In this document: positions 37,701 through 49,900 of the stretch, in pieces
Layout: each line of letters opens with the position of its first letter
Numbering within the stretch: the first letter of the stretch is position 1
DNA from: Bactericera cockerelli
Lineage: Eukaryota; Arthropoda; Insecta; Hemiptera; Triozidae
Length of the DNA: 64,000 bases
Direction: 5' to 3'
NCBI GenBank assembly: GCA_024516035.1
Contig: CM044959.1
Location: 24,252,933-24,316,932, forward strand
The notes under the pieces: model-generated
Told to the model about the DNA's origin: nothing
The model's database searches: none
Seen by the model: only the letters and a program-made list of their open reading frames with translations
Made by a program: the position numbers and the translations under genes

Positions 37701-38814
37701 AGGAAAGGCATGATAAGTGAGAGAGAAAGACAAGTATAGTTCTGTGCAGTCATGATGCAAATTCAATTTGCACAGTCAGAGTGATATGGACGGGAAACAT
37801 ACAAGGAGAAACGGAGAGAGAACGAAGCCTGAAGGGATAGGAAGTGGTACAGATTGATGTGCAGTTATCTAAAAAGCACTTGAAGATACAAAAACTAATG
37901 CATTAATTGCAAGAAACAAATAAACATAATATAACTCCTAAATATGTGCTATTGTTGCAAAAATCCATTGCGTTAAAATGACAGCTTTCTATTGAGAGAA
38001 ATAAAATGTCACAACTATGACGCGAACCCAAACTATTGATTTGAAATAGGTACATGAACCGTGGAAATCACTTTTCTACGGAGGTAAAACGAATATGCCT
38101 ACAGGTGCTACAGAAAACATGGGAGACGCAAAATGGGAGACGCACCCCCATTTTGCTTGTACTCTTCAGGATCACTCGTAGGAAAGGACTTAGCCAAGTG
38201 AACGCCTCTACATTGGCCATCTATTATTCAGAGTGGAAAACATTACCCGGGTAACTTCACACCTGGACCCACACGAAAAATATAAAAAAGGCAAAAACAT
38301 TTCCCCAGAAAAGCACTAAGTGATTATGGAACTAGAAACTCATAAAGTCTCTTCCTCTCTTCACCACAACTTCTCAATATTATAAGCCATCTCTATCCAT
38401 ACCTCCCTCCCTCATCTTTATAGCTAGCCTTCTCTCTCTCTCTCTCCTTCAATTTTATAACTTTCGCCGTTCCAAAAATAAAGAAAAAACCATTAGGTGT
38501 TTTGAAAGGTCATAACATTTTTTTATCTATTTTTTCAATATTTCAACAAAATTCTCGCTTCCTTCATCAGAGGTATCTTCAAAGTTCCAGTGACTTAGTG
38601 GATAGCAAGTAGACTCACAACAGGAAAGGCGGGCCCCAAGTCCCTGGCAGGCGAGACAACAACAAAAAATAGGACCTAATTGACAAATGGAAACTGGAGT
38701 GGGAAGTCAGTTCGCCGGCTTGAGGTAAAAAAGTAAAAATAAAACTTCTTACTACTTACTTGTCTACCTATTAAGAAAATGTAGTAACTAAAGGATTTTA
38801 AATTATATTCAAAA
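34781..38814. other. 4-kb stretch without recognised gene
   Basis: AT-rich, with a purine-rich patch (about 37660-37730) and a CTCTCT run near 38434. A tRNA-like fragment (about 38565-38650, GTGACTTAGTGGATAGC...) may be a SINE head. No exon was supported. Confidence 0.45.
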
Positions 38815-39170
38815 GGGTAGTCAGTAGTCACGGTAGCCTAGTAGCGACTGGCTTTTACGCAGGGTGACCTGTAGGATTTTCCATTATATCTATAGGATTT
38901 TCAATTATATCCAAAAGGGTAGTCAGTAGTCACGATGGCCTAGTAGCGACTGGCTTTTACGCAGGGTGACCTGTAGGATTTTCCATTATATCTATAGGAT
39001 TTTCAATTATATCCAAAAGGGTAGTCAGTAGTCACGATGGCCTAGTAGCGACTGGCTTTTACGCACGGTGACCTGGGTTCGATTTATCTTAGATGACAGT
39101 TTTCCAATCATAACTCGTAAGGAAAAATCAGTAGTTATTTTTTGTATGAATAGCGATCAGTGGCGGCCTT
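38815..39170 (+). repeat. tRNA-derived SINE with tandemly triplicated head
   Basis: GGGTAGTCAGTAGTCAC starts at 38815, 38917 and 39019, an exact 102-bp period. Each unit holds an A-box-like GGCCTAGTAGCGACTGG and GCAGGGTGACCTG (CACGGTGACCTGG in the last). Only the third copy goes on into the B-box GGGTTCGAT and the SINE body (AGTGGCGGCCTTGAG near 39160). The same SINE family is at 57062 and, more diverged, at 48584. Confidence 0.75.
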
Positions 39171-39314
39171 GAGAAGGAATATATGTACCTTTAGAATATG
39201 ATGAAATTTGGAGGAGCTGAGCTAGTACTACAGTTGTGACAGAAAAACACAAAGAAAACCACATAACATATCAAGAAAACCACATAACACAAAGAAAACC
39301 ACATAACCACATAT

Positions 39315-39420
39315 CAAGCACCGCCCTTGATCAAGTTTTGTTTTATTTCAATTCTATGTAAATATTCTATGTACCTACTTTATTGTAAATAAAACTTGAT
39401 CCAACATGTTTAATAATAAC
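39315..39420 (+). repeat. dispersed repeat C, copy 1
   Basis: CACCGCCCTTGATCAAGTTT, TTCAATTCTATGTA and AATAAAACTTGATCCAACAT occur inverted at about 43085-43200. The TAA-rich end looks like the tail of a retroelement. Confidence 0.6.
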
Positions 39421-41370
39421 ATACATACAATTATTTCTAAGAGTCTAATTCAATTCAAGGAAGAAGACAAGAAGTCAAGAAGCTCTTGAGAACGCCTCTC
39501 CGTTTTTTTAGTTCTTAATTCTCATCTACTGTCTAAAATCATGCAAGAGGGAATAAGAGGGAGACTAGCCTGTTTCCACTTCCAACTCCTGTCACCTTCT
39601 TTTAATAATATGTCCTTGAAAAATGTCTGAAATGTCAATTACACCACTATTACATTTGCTGATCAAGTGATTTTAATTAAGAATAATAAAAAAATGCACT
39701 CCTCACAAACTTCAGAGAAATAAGTGACGATAATGATTTGACCTTTCATTACTCTGATGCTGAGTCTGCCCTTTACTAGACCTTTCCTACGTTTGCTTGT
39801 GGAATTGATCAAATCAATTCATTTTTCGATGTAGAGTCCATTTCTGTAATAAAAATTGTTGAAATTCATGTTGAACTTTCCGCTGGTTGAAAGTATACAT
39901 GAAATGCATGGGAACTATGTTTCCCGTTACCTTACACTCTGCCGCGCTGTGTCTTTCTTTGTATAGGCGTTCTTCACACCTCGGCCGAGATGTTTGAAAC
40001 TAGATCTTTCATAAAATACATTATGTAGCTGGTATAATAGAATAGCGACACATTTTTTGAACTGCACGTCTGACCAGAATAACTTCATTGAATTACTGAT
40101 ATTGAGCCTTTCACTTTGTCAGTCATGATCTTCTGTATTACAAAAGTGGCTGTAATTAAAGTAGACATAATAGATAGGGATTACATAATAGAGAGAAAAG
40201 AAAGCCTGCGTAGATCTAAACTTGAGTGGAAACTATTTGTCATCCATATATTGCTCGAAAGCGAAATGTTATAATCCTAAAGGCTTTAGTTCATAGGTGT
40301 CATCAGTTCATTACATACTTATGAGTATATCAGTTTCATTTTTACAATATACAAAGTGTCACAAGTGACAAGTACCAACCTCTAGAACCACTGTGAAGCC
40401 GACGCGAGAAAAAATGACAAAGGATTAAAAATACAACGAAAGAAAAGTGGCATGAAAAGGCTACCCCCTTCCCCTGAAAAACACTTCTGAATCAATCTGA
40501 GCAGAAAAAACAGGCATAGAAAATATGAAAGCAACAGAACAGATGCTCTCAAATTAATAAAATAACCTAGAAAGTTTTATGAAGCATAGGATAGGGTGGG
40601 GGTAGAAATAAAATTTCCAGACCCAGTTATATAGTTTTCCCATTGTTGTGTGTCTATTGTTATCCTCGTGATTGATATTTAATCATGCCTATTATATTTA
40701 TAATTATATACAGGGTGTAAGCAGTAAAAATCAATTGGATTTTATTTCAGTTCATAACAATACTTTCATTCGGTGCAACTAAACTTTCGTCTAATAATTT
40801 ACCTATTTGGTATTTGCACTTTTTGCAGTTCTGATGTTTATTTTAAATCACCCAGAAGTGATTATGGAATAACACAGGTGTCAATATTAATGATTTACTA
40901 TTAGAAAATTCCCATTTGTTTTGTTTTTTTGTTTTTTCATTCCTACTAGGAAATTAGGAATGCATTAAATATATTTTTCTCTAATACAAAACAATAGACT
41001 TAATTTTAAGACCAGCAGAAACTTTGCAAAAAATAGTAATCTTCTTGAAACACCCAGTAACACTTTCAAATTGCAATCATAATATTCCCAACAGGAGCAG
41101 TGTCACACTGTCACACCACGGTGAAAAATATTGGGATAGTTTCTTTCTATTCTGCCATCTATCATTTCCGATTTGTTCAAATGGTAGTGTGCTGTGTGAC
41201 CTTTTCGTGAACCTTTCCAGCTGTGAACTATATCAGAAATAGAATCATCCACAGGATACGCCTAATTATTTTTCAATTTATTTCCTGCCACTAGATAACT
41301 TTAATCCTGCTATGTGTAATGGACATCTCTTTTTATATAGGTCAAGTTAAGATTTCTGACTATCTCTAGG
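39421..41370. other. no gene recognised
   Basis: AT-rich sequence. A single TACAGGGTGTAAGCAG string at 40710 could be one MITE end, but no inverted partner was found. Confidence 0.5.
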
Positions 41371-41770
41371 GATATCAAGTCCTTGCTACTAACATAATAA
41401 TCACAATAAGGGTATCAAGTCCTTGCTACTAACATAATAATCACAACAGGGGTATCAAGTCCTTGCTACTAACATAATTATCACAATAGGGGTATCAAGT
41501 CCTTGCTACTAACATAATGATCACAATAGGGGTATCAAGTCCTTGCTACTAACATAATGATCTCAATAGGGGTATCAAGTCCTTGCTACTAACATAATGA
41601 TCACAATAGGGGTATCAAGTCCTTGCTACTAACATAATGATCACAATAGGGGTATCAAGTCCATGCTACTAACATAATGATCACAATAGGGGTATCAAGT
41701 CATTGCTACTAACATAATGATCTCAATAGGGGTATCAAGTCCTTGCTACTAACACAATGATCATGATCAC
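41371..41770. repeat. 40-bp minisatellite, 10 copies
   Basis: Units start GGTATCAAGTCCTTGCTACT at 40-bp intervals from 41371 to 41731 and continue AACATAATGATCACAATAGG. The period is exact and substitutions are few. Direct repeats without distinct spacers exclude a CRISPR-like arrangement. Confidence 0.95.
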
Positions 41771-42948
41771 AACACCCAGCGCGTATCTACACCACACCAC
41801 TACAGTGAGCTTCCTCTCAAAACAAAGGAAAGCTTACTGTCTGTCCATCACAGAACTGAAATGTTGCACAAGAGAGAAATTGAAATAGTGGAGAAACCCC
41901 AAGACAAGAAAATATCAAAACTCAAAAACTTCAGAAAACCCCTAAAATTTTCAAAACAATTTGCTTTCTCCGTTTCTCCATCTGTTTCTACACCTTCTCC
42001 CCTCTTCCCTCCGTATTTTCTTAATATCAAAAACTATAGTCACGTACTCCTGCAAAAGATTAAACATAACCTCCGTCCCTCTCCCTTCGTCTTCCTTCCT
42101 AAAATACAAATTCATTTTTGAAAGAAACTTCTTAAAAGTTTTGTACCCAATTCTCGATGTGGGGGAAGGGCGAAGGCAAAAAATGCAAAAGCTTTTAGAT
42201 GCTTCATCTGAGAAAGAAAGAAGAAAGAAAAAGCTTGCTTATTATTACCTCTCTCAATAAGAAGTATTATATCATATTCTTTTGTTCACTTTTCAGCCTA
42301 AAGGTCTTTTTAGGGAGAGGAAACGCTACAAGAGGATATGATACATTTACAAATAATCTCCTCGTTAACATCTTTCTATCAATATGTTTGGTGAGCGTAA
42401 GCATTTTCAAGAGCTCACTCTTCCTCTCTCACTCTCTTGATCTTGTTATCTTCTCCTCTCCACCCTCTCAGGTCAGATGAGGTCATGAGGAAGAGGCTCA
42501 CATTTCGTTACGGAACTTGTTTCTGTAGGCACCTTAAAGAAGTTTAGGGGTCTTCTGGTGTCCTATTTTATTCTGGCTGAGGGAGAGAGTCTTAACAGGG
42601 AGTATGTATAGAAATGGTGGTCAACAAAACTGTCAACAAACAGGCTGGCTACCAATATGAGGGAGGGGTCTTTGAAAATTGACGTCCACGAGAGGATCTG
42701 GTCCATGGGCCAGTAAACCAGTTGGCCCCTGGTCCCTGTACTACGAGTATCATCCATCACTCAACCCCGCTAGATATCAACTTCGAAAACACGCCTTATA
42801 TTCACAAAATTTCATGGAAATCCGTACATTATAATTTCTGAGATTAGCCCGTACAAGAAATACACATAACCATAGATTTAAAAACAAAAATAGATAATAA
42901 AAAAAAACTCCCAATGCTCTTTGAGCATCTCATGTGAAGCACTTCCTC
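41771..42948. other. no gene recognised
   Basis: Pyrimidine-rich patches give open frames at 41848-42480, none with family resemblance. At about 42805-42865, AAATTTCATGGAAATCCGTA and GAGATTAGCCCGTACAAG resemble the non-coding 3' portion of widespread insect LINEs; a similar string is at 54370. Confidence 0.45.
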
Positions 42949-43016
42949 AACAGAAAATGGCGCACACCATAATTATGCTATTAGCATGGTATCCGCCATT
43001 TTCTATTGAGGCAGTG
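42949..43016. repeat. perfect-arm hairpin
   Basis: CCTCAACAGAAAATGGCG and, after about 30 bases, CGCCATTTTCTATTGAGG form an 18-bp inverted repeat with one mismatch. The inner bases (ACCAT and ATGGT) can extend it. It may be a tiny fold-back element. Confidence 0.7.
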
Positions 43017-43084
43017 TATGGTATTTCCTATGCAAAAGCGGTGCTTCAGTTCTCGACCAGAATTCGTTATCTACTTTTATTATT

Positions 43085-43200
43085 ATTATAAAACATGTTC
43101 GATCAAGTTTTATTTACAAATGGCATAGAATATATACTATACATACATAGAAATTGAAATTAATAAAACAAAATTTGACCAAGGGCGGTGCTAATGCCAA
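43085..43200 (-). repeat. dispersed repeat C, copy 2
   Basis: Inverse of the copy at 39315-39420 (GATCAAGTTTTATTTACAAA ... CAAGGGCGGTGCTAATGCC). It differs by indels in the centre. Confidence 0.6.
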
Positions 43201-43566
43201 CGGCATTGTCTTCCGCACCACCCTTGCTTTCTTAATCTATGCAAATAACAGGCCACCACGAAAACCAAAGTTACTCAGGATCAGGAGGTTACGAAATGTC
43301 CAAAAAAAAAAAACTACAACAAGTTTTGAAATCGGAGCAAAAAAACCGAGGACATTACTTCTGATATCTTATGGATAAAATCGGAAGTAAAACAAATTAA
43401 GTTTAAACGTTTGTTGTTTTACAACAATATGTTACACAGACTTGATTTCTTAACAAAGATTTAAAAATTATATTATGGGAAAGAAAAAATGACACAGTAT
43501 GTAGAAGAGGTTTGAAGATTGTAACATGACTATAATAACTTTTGTTACCTACTTACCTTTGTCTTA

Positions 43567-43745
43567 CTAGAGCCCAGTTCCGTGGCTCAGTGGTTAAGAG
43601 CATTTTTAGCTGACTCAGAGGTTGCGGGTTCGAATCCCGGCCGGAGAGGAAAATTCTGACCGATTTTGTCCCTTTTCGGAATGGCATGGATGTAAAGGTA
43701 AAGTGCCCTGAAGTAATTCGAAAGCGGTTTCGTGGCACAATTACC
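43567..43745 (+). repeat. tRNA-derived SINE
   Basis: A-box (GTGGCTCAGTGGTTAAGAGC) and B-box (GGGTTCGAATCCCGG, about 43626-43640) are at tRNA spacing. The body carries TGTCCCTTTTCGGAATGGC and ends at a T-rich tract near 43747. The ends do not pair as an acceptor stem. The body differs from the SINEs at 2403 and 57062, so it is a separate family. Confidence 0.65.
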
Positions 43746-44243
43746 TTCTTTTTTTCTTTTCTTTTAAAGAGTAGTGGCTGGTGGCCCTTCTGGGGTCAAC
43801 TGGCTTCTAATCAATTCGAACCTACAAATTAATATCTATTTAAGAATAAATAGATACATATTACCTAAATTACTTTAAATCATTTTTTTATATAATTATT
43901 AAAAAATGGCTACTGATGGTTCATAATTAGGATCCTCTTGATACCTGGGTGTTGCAAGGGGAGACAGAGATCATGCTTGGTTGCTAATCAAGCAAACAAA
44001 ACTTCATTTACTTTGTTTGCTATATTATGTGCTTGAAAGACGTGACTTCGGCTCTGTCTTTTAATTAATTGACTGAGCAATGAACACAATGTAAGTACTT
44101 ACATGCAAACATAATGTACCTATAGAGTATAGATAGAACTGTATGTATAGTTATACATATAGTATGTATACTTGTATAGCCTGGGCTAACGTACTGTACA
44201 GTAAAAATTAAAATATACAATTTCCAATTGACAATAAGTACAA

Positions 44244-44315
44244 GACTCCGTGGCGCAACGGTAGCGCGTCTGACTCCAGATCAGAAGGTTGCGTGTTCAA
44301 ATCACGTCGGGGTCA
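44244..44315 (+). tRNA. tRNA-Trp (CCA)
   Basis: A complete 72-nt cloverleaf. The 5' acceptor strand GACTCCG pairs with CGGGGTC, and A is the discriminator. The D arm holds GGCGCAACGGTAGC, the anticodon arm is TCTGA-CTCCAGA-TCAGA with anticodon CCA, and the T arm holds GTTCAAATC. All stems pair, allowing one G-U. There is no intron. A TTTT Pol III terminator starts five bases after the end (44320-44323). Unlike the many SINE heads in this window it has a paired acceptor stem and no body after it, so it is a real and probably active gene. Confidence 0.95.
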
Positions 44316-44323
44316 ATAATTTT

Positions 44324-45823
44324 GAAACTCTCATTACAATTCCAAAGGGTGAGTTGTGTGATGTAATGTTTCAGATAATCAAAAACATTCTTTTTAATTA
44401 ATGTTCGCATTTACACATTTCCCCGTTCCCCCGAGTGATCAGTGTAGGAGTTTGATTAAGAGCTTGTACCTATAGCTTCTCCCCAAAGATTCAAGTGAAA
44501 GAAATAGAGCTCACAAGATCAATGAGTTGATTTTTGTAACGAAATAATACCTATAGTTTTTTGCGGGTATATTAAGTTCTTACCTTTTGTTTAACGGGAT
44601 TCTGGCTTCCGAGATGTTTTTTGTCCAGTAGGTAACACACACAAAAAATAGCGAGTAAATAGTAAAATTTCACACCGTATTGAAATTACAGTTATTAAAC
44701 AGTTTACATTTTAGTTATGATAAAAAAAAAACTTAAATAATACACTCGAAATAAACTAAGGAGTGTGATCTTAACAATTTTATGGTATAAGGTTTTTGAC
44801 TGGCGTTGAACTATTATTAATGGGATAGCTTCTTTATGAAATTCTATATCTTTCAGTGCTGAACATCAAAAAATTAAAACTATTTATGAATCCTACATTA
44901 ACAAAAATAACCTCAAAAAAGAACCGTGCAAAGAAGAGGTGATCTCATGCCTGTTCGATTAACATGATGACAATCTTTTAGGAAGGCAATGAAAAAGAAA
45001 AGCAACTAGATTGAAAACACAGCACTAACTACTAACAAGATCTAGAATCCAGTTTTAGCAATCTCAAAGAAACGGGAGAAGTCCAGGAAAATGTTCGCAA
45101 ATCTTTTTTGGTTTTTAATATTCCGAAACGAGAGAAAAATGAATTTTCCGCACGCACATCGACAGCAAGACGCGAGAAGTAGCCTACCCACGCGCAATAG
45201 ACACTGAAAAAGTTCAACTGAATTTTCTCGGAGAATATGGTCACAGAGAGGCACTGAATAATGGATAAAGGGCGCAGCGCAAAGTCGCAGCATCCCAAAG
45301 GAAAAACTTTGGCGAATTTATCGCATCTCTGGCGGAACTTTGAGGAACTAGAGGGTCTGTTTTGCGCTATTGATCTTTGTACTTTTCTCATACAGGTGAA
45401 ATGATATTTGTGTGCATTTACCTGGCTTTAATTTAATACTGTTTCCTCCAATGCAGATCTTTTGTCTTCTGGATACACGACACGCATACGCTCCCAAGCG
45501 AGACGGATAACAGAGCTCATCAGAATATCAAAAGGAAAATGCTGCAAAATTATTCCTGGATTCAACAAGTTTTCTGAAAAGATTTTTTCCCCCCAAATGT
45601 TTTTCATTGATGCATAAGAGAAAAATATTAGTAGATAAATACGTTAGACGTAACCACCACGCACGTCATATTGGAAACCTTAATTACGGTACAGTACGTC
45701 GATTAGTATTGTTTCAGTTACATGAACTTAGATTTGAGGGTTAAAGATAATTACATATGAAGGTTTAGTATATCTTTACAAATAACTTTAAATTTGATTG
45801 AAAAGTTAGAGGAAATCATTATA
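44324..45823. other. no gene recognised
   Basis: AT-rich sequence. A 119-codon minus-strand frame (45032-45391) has no recognised family and no splice or promoter context. Confidence 0.5.
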
Positions 45824-46677
45824 CAGTGTGCACTATGTGCAGTGTGCTCATTAAGTCCGGTAAAAGATAGAAAGCTGAAACTTTATACAGCTCCTAACTA
45901 AAGTAATGTATTTACAAGGGTGCCCGAAAAGTAGCTTCGGTGCCCATGGGCGGCGGGGACCGGACCAACTTTAAACATTAAAATGGAATGACCCACTTTT
46001 GAATTCTTTTCTTGATCAATGTCAACCTCATTTTAAGAAGAACTTTGGTAAAATCAAAACATTTTTATCTTTTACCTTAAACAACAAAAAATTGCAGCTT
46101 CCGAAAATTGTAAATGTGTAGTTCGAATTTCTCCTAGAAACGGTAAGTGATAAAGTTGTTCTGTTTTGAATTTTTATCTTTGCTATTGGTGTATCACATG
46201 ATACCACCATCACTGGTAAATAAAAATAAGGTTCCGTTGCGCTAGATTTAGAACCGATCGCCCCTGGACATGAGAGGTAAATTTCTATCTTGATGGAATT
46301 TCATTATTATTGTTTACCGGTGATGATATCATGTGATACACCACTAGAGAAGATAAAAAGTCAAAACAGAACAACTTTATTACTTAGGTACCGTTTGGGA
46401 GAAAATTTACAATTTTTGGAAGCCCCATTTTTTTTCTTTTCTTCTGTAAAAGATAAAATGTTCTGGATTTACCAAAGTACTTATTTAAATGAGGTTGATC
46501 AATAAACAAATTTAAAAGTGGGTCATTCAATTTAAAATTTTAAATTTGGTTCGCCCTGCTCCGCCATTTGGGGTATCCCATTTTGGGTACCCTGAAAATG
46601 CATTAATTTAGTTTAAGCTTTCTATCTTTAACCGTTAGTTAATTACGAGGGGTGCCTCGGACTTTATGACCACACTG
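45824..46677. mobile_element. fold-back transposon-like element
   Basis: TA flanks both ends (45822-45823 and 46678-46679). The ends begin CAGTGTG on both sides (left CAGTGTGCTCATTAAGTCCG from 45840, right complemented CAGTGTGGTCATAAAGTCCG). The whole element folds: the left arm (to about 46235) and right arm (from about 46295) are diverged inverted copies of each other, for example AGTTGTTCTGTTTTGA against TCAAAACAGAACAACT. A loop of roughly 60 bp separates them. No transposase is encoded. The doubled CAGTGTG at the left end (45824 and 45840) may be a slipped terminus. Confidence 0.75.
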
Positions 46678-47112
46678 TATATTATTTCAACCAAGAGACA
46701 AAAACTTTGCTGCCGCATGTAACAGCTGATGCCACAGACACGTAGCAATTTTTGTGAAAGGTTAAACGAGATGTGTCATCGAATTTTTATTATTTATGGA
46801 AAAAAGTGTTCAACTTTTGAACATTGGCCAAATCCTATACAACCAATAAATAGTCCAATACTTCTCCCTCACATATTGTTCTAAATACATAATTTCATTA
46901 CTCTTGTCGGTGACTTAACATTATTTTCCGTTATTTTCCCACATCAGTTAGGAACCTAAACGTGTTTTTAATTTCAATTACCTATAAGGTATAGAAAGTA
47001 TCGGTCAGTTTTGTTTTCGGTCAATTTTCGATTCGACTAGAATAACTGTACACCATCATCATCTTCGCTTTTTCCTGGTCCCATCGGATTCGCATTTTTC
47101 AATAGCCTACTA

Positions 47113-47874
47113 CGAGGGACGTCCGGAAAGTAAGGGGACAATTGATGTTAAAACTCGAAAAAATGCATATATTTTCATAAAATTTACAGGGTAAGTTCCA
47201 AATATAGTCCTTTATTTCTCCACATAATCACCGACAAGCTCCACTCACTACTGCATCCTGGGTCCGAACTTTTTTATGCCTTCGTCATACACGCTCTGCT
47301 CCACCTCCAACAGCCACTTCTCCACAGTCTCCTTGACCTCCTCGTCGCTGAAAAACCTTTTTCCAGCCAATAACTCCTTCAGTTTCGTGAACAGATGAAA
47401 ATCCGAGGGCGCCAGTTCAGAAGAATACGGTTTTGAGGGTCACACGACGATCGCTGCGACTTTTTCATTGACTTGCTGCACAAGTTCTTCTGAAACGACA
47501 GACGGCCTCTTCTTTCTTCATCGTGTGTGTTTGTGCGACCTTCTTTAAACTTCTTAACCCACTTGAAAACCTTGGAACGTGAAATCACCTCAGGTCCATA
47601 GGTTTTTAGTAGCTGAGGATGGATTTCAGAAGCTGAATTCCTACGCAAAGTGATAAACTGCCCGAATCTCGCACCTGCGGTAGGTGGAGCAAACGGCACC
47701 TACAGAGGTTGACGCGACGGGCTCCTGCGACGACATTTTCCAATGAACTGAGATGGGCAAGGGCTCATTGTGACCGTTAGGAGTTTCCCTACAAGCAGGT
47801 ATGCCAACTTTGAAAAAAAGACATTCCTACCAACCCCTACGACAATTGTCCCCTTACTTTCCGGACGTACCTCG
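47113..47874 (-). mobile_element. internally deleted mariner
   Basis: TA flanks both ends (47111-47112 and 47875-47876). The ends are about 32-bp inverted repeats, CGAGGGACGTCCGGAAAGTA on the left and CGAGGTACGTCCGGAAAGTA complemented on the right, both continuing AGGGGACAATTG. At 762 bp the element is well short of the roughly 1.3 kb of full mariners. It encodes only the two ends of the transposase. Confidence 0.93.
47248..47736 (-). pseudogene. mariner transposase, deleted and frameshifted
   Basis: The original start is an ATG at 47736-47734, followed by a frameshift near 47670-47690. The next frame holds the N-terminal helix-turn-helix region (SASEIHPQLLKTYGPEVI, SRSKVFKWVKKFKEGRT, HDEERRGR), typical of mariner. 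The frame then jumps to the C-terminal part with APSDFHLFTKLKE, which contains the third catalytic Asp of the D,D34D triad, and ends near FGPRMQ. The middle with the first two Asp residues is gone. No working enzyme can be made, but the ends could still be recognised by a transposase supplied elsewhere. Confidence 0.88.
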
Positions 47875-47876
47875 TA

Positions 47877-49856
47877 CTACAGAATGTACAGTTGTACATA
47901 CAACACATTCACTTGGTTCTAGTAAGAGCTATAGCACCTTTTTGTTATAAACTCTTAATGTACTTTTAAGAAGAATATTTTACTAGGACCATAAGTAATT
48001 TTTTTCGTTAGTTGATTAAAAAAAAAATTCTCTTTCTGATTTTTACAACTCAGCAGATTTTTTAATTAAAAATGACGTTAAGTAGCACAACAAGAGCAAG
48101 GCCGAAGTTATGGAGTTTAATCGCGGACCCTATGATGGCTCTTCTTGTGTTATACTAGCTTAGAACAAATTAACAACCTGTTTGCTCTTGCCTTCAAAAT
48201 ATATTTTTTTTATTATTATATATAAAACCCCTTCAAACGACTCTGAAGAGTTTTAATGCATTCCTTACAACCAAAACCAAACCAAAACAGAATATAATTA
48301 AAAATAAAACCAAGCCTGCGGAGTTCTCCCCTACCACCCTTCATCAGTACATCAGAAAAAGAAACCATTAATATTAATTATTTATGATTGAAAAGTTAAG
48401 TAAGTATTTTTTCCTGACTTTGCAGAATTACCTGAAAGTCTTAGACAAGAAAAAATGAAGCCGAGGAAAGCTTTTTTTTCTTCTTTAACCCAAAAATGAA
48501 AATAGAAGTGATGTTTTTTTTATGACCTATGTGTATCTAGTCACGTTTTTTTTTAACTATGCTTTAATTTAATTATTGCTGTCACCGTGGGAGAGTGGTG
48601 TGGCTTGTACCTGGATGTCTAATCCAGTCATACTTCGTGGGGGAAAAATGAGTGACTGTTTTAATGTGAGCAGCGACCAGTGGCGGAGTCCTGGGCAAAC
48701 TATAACTGGGCACTTATCAATATCTAATAAAAACTAGTCACAACCCATGGTTATCTTGAGATCACTCCTCGCCAACATTCTAGTAAACAGAAAATGTGGT
48801 TCTTCACTCCTTCTAAGAAAATATATATATGTTCCCCTAGGGTTAAGTTTAAAAAGAATAAGTAAATAGATGAACGGTTATTTTTTTCTTTCGGTGAAAA
48901 ATGTTTTCTTATAAACTTTAGTTTAATACATTTCATAAAACATAAACAAAAACTTTCGACAAAAGAGAAGGGTAAATAATTTAAGGTAATAAATAAGAGG
49001 AATGTGAACATACGAGGTAATAGAACAATAAACTATAAGGGAAATATCTGGGTATATATTTCACCTTCAAGCACCAATTATTGCGATGAGTTTGTATACT
49101 AGCCTTTATATGACGCAATTATACATAATTTTACTATGTAATATAGAAAATTATATTAACTTATGGACCAAGAATGTTAAAAAGACCTTATGAGTAACGC
49201 ACATGAAAATAGGCAGTAAATACAGGTATATCTTATGTAAACATTGTACGAAAAACGTTTTACAACCAAACATGATTTAAAATATACATTAAGGTAGGTT
49301 AAAAAGCTTTTAACATTTTGTAATTTAAAGAGTTGAACTTTTTCCTGAGTCTCCTATCTGTAAATCTGTCGGTTGCATAAAACAGAACTATTCCACTAGA
49401 TAACCTAATAAATAATGATATAGTATGATTAAAATTCATACTGATCAGGATCACTATAAAAGCACTAGTATAAGCTATAAAAATGGTATCTACTTACATT
49501 TAATTTAAGTACATAAATTTGATTATTAACTTTGAAGTTTATTTTGTTGTTGGTTTAACATAATTATTTTTAACATCCAAAATTTGTTTTGTTACTTTAA
49601 GATGAAACTTTCAATTGAGTTCCTAACTTGACCGATGATCGAAAGAGACCGATCATCATTGAATTATATCAATTACAAATAAAATATGTCCATAGATAAT
49701 ATCGTGCGTCAATTTTTGTAAAAATTCATAACAAATAAATTGAAATTTCATTTCATAAGGGAATTACACAGATTCAACATGAAAACTTGGAATGTGTGGC
49801 CTACTGATATCTACGTACTACATAGCTAGATGCTACTTAATTTGTTTAGTTATATT
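47877..49856. other. no gene; contains a diverged SINE
   Basis: AT-rich. At about 48584-48720, GCTGTCACCGTGGGAGAGTG, ACCTGGATGTCTAATCCAG and AGCGACCAGTGGCGGAG match the SINE family seen at 57062 and 39019, but the B-box is lost. Nothing else was recognised. Confidence 0.5.
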
Positions 49857-49863
49857 GGTATGC

Positions 49864-49900
<37 letters not shown>

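Noticed and set aside
41371..41770. Regular direct repeats resembling a CRISPR array
   Set aside because: The units are contiguous with no unique spacers, in a eukaryotic context.
43567..43640. tRNA-like sequence considered as a tRNA gene
   Set aside because: The ends do not form an acceptor stem and a SINE body follows. The same reasoning excludes the heads at 311, 2642, 27963 and 57062.
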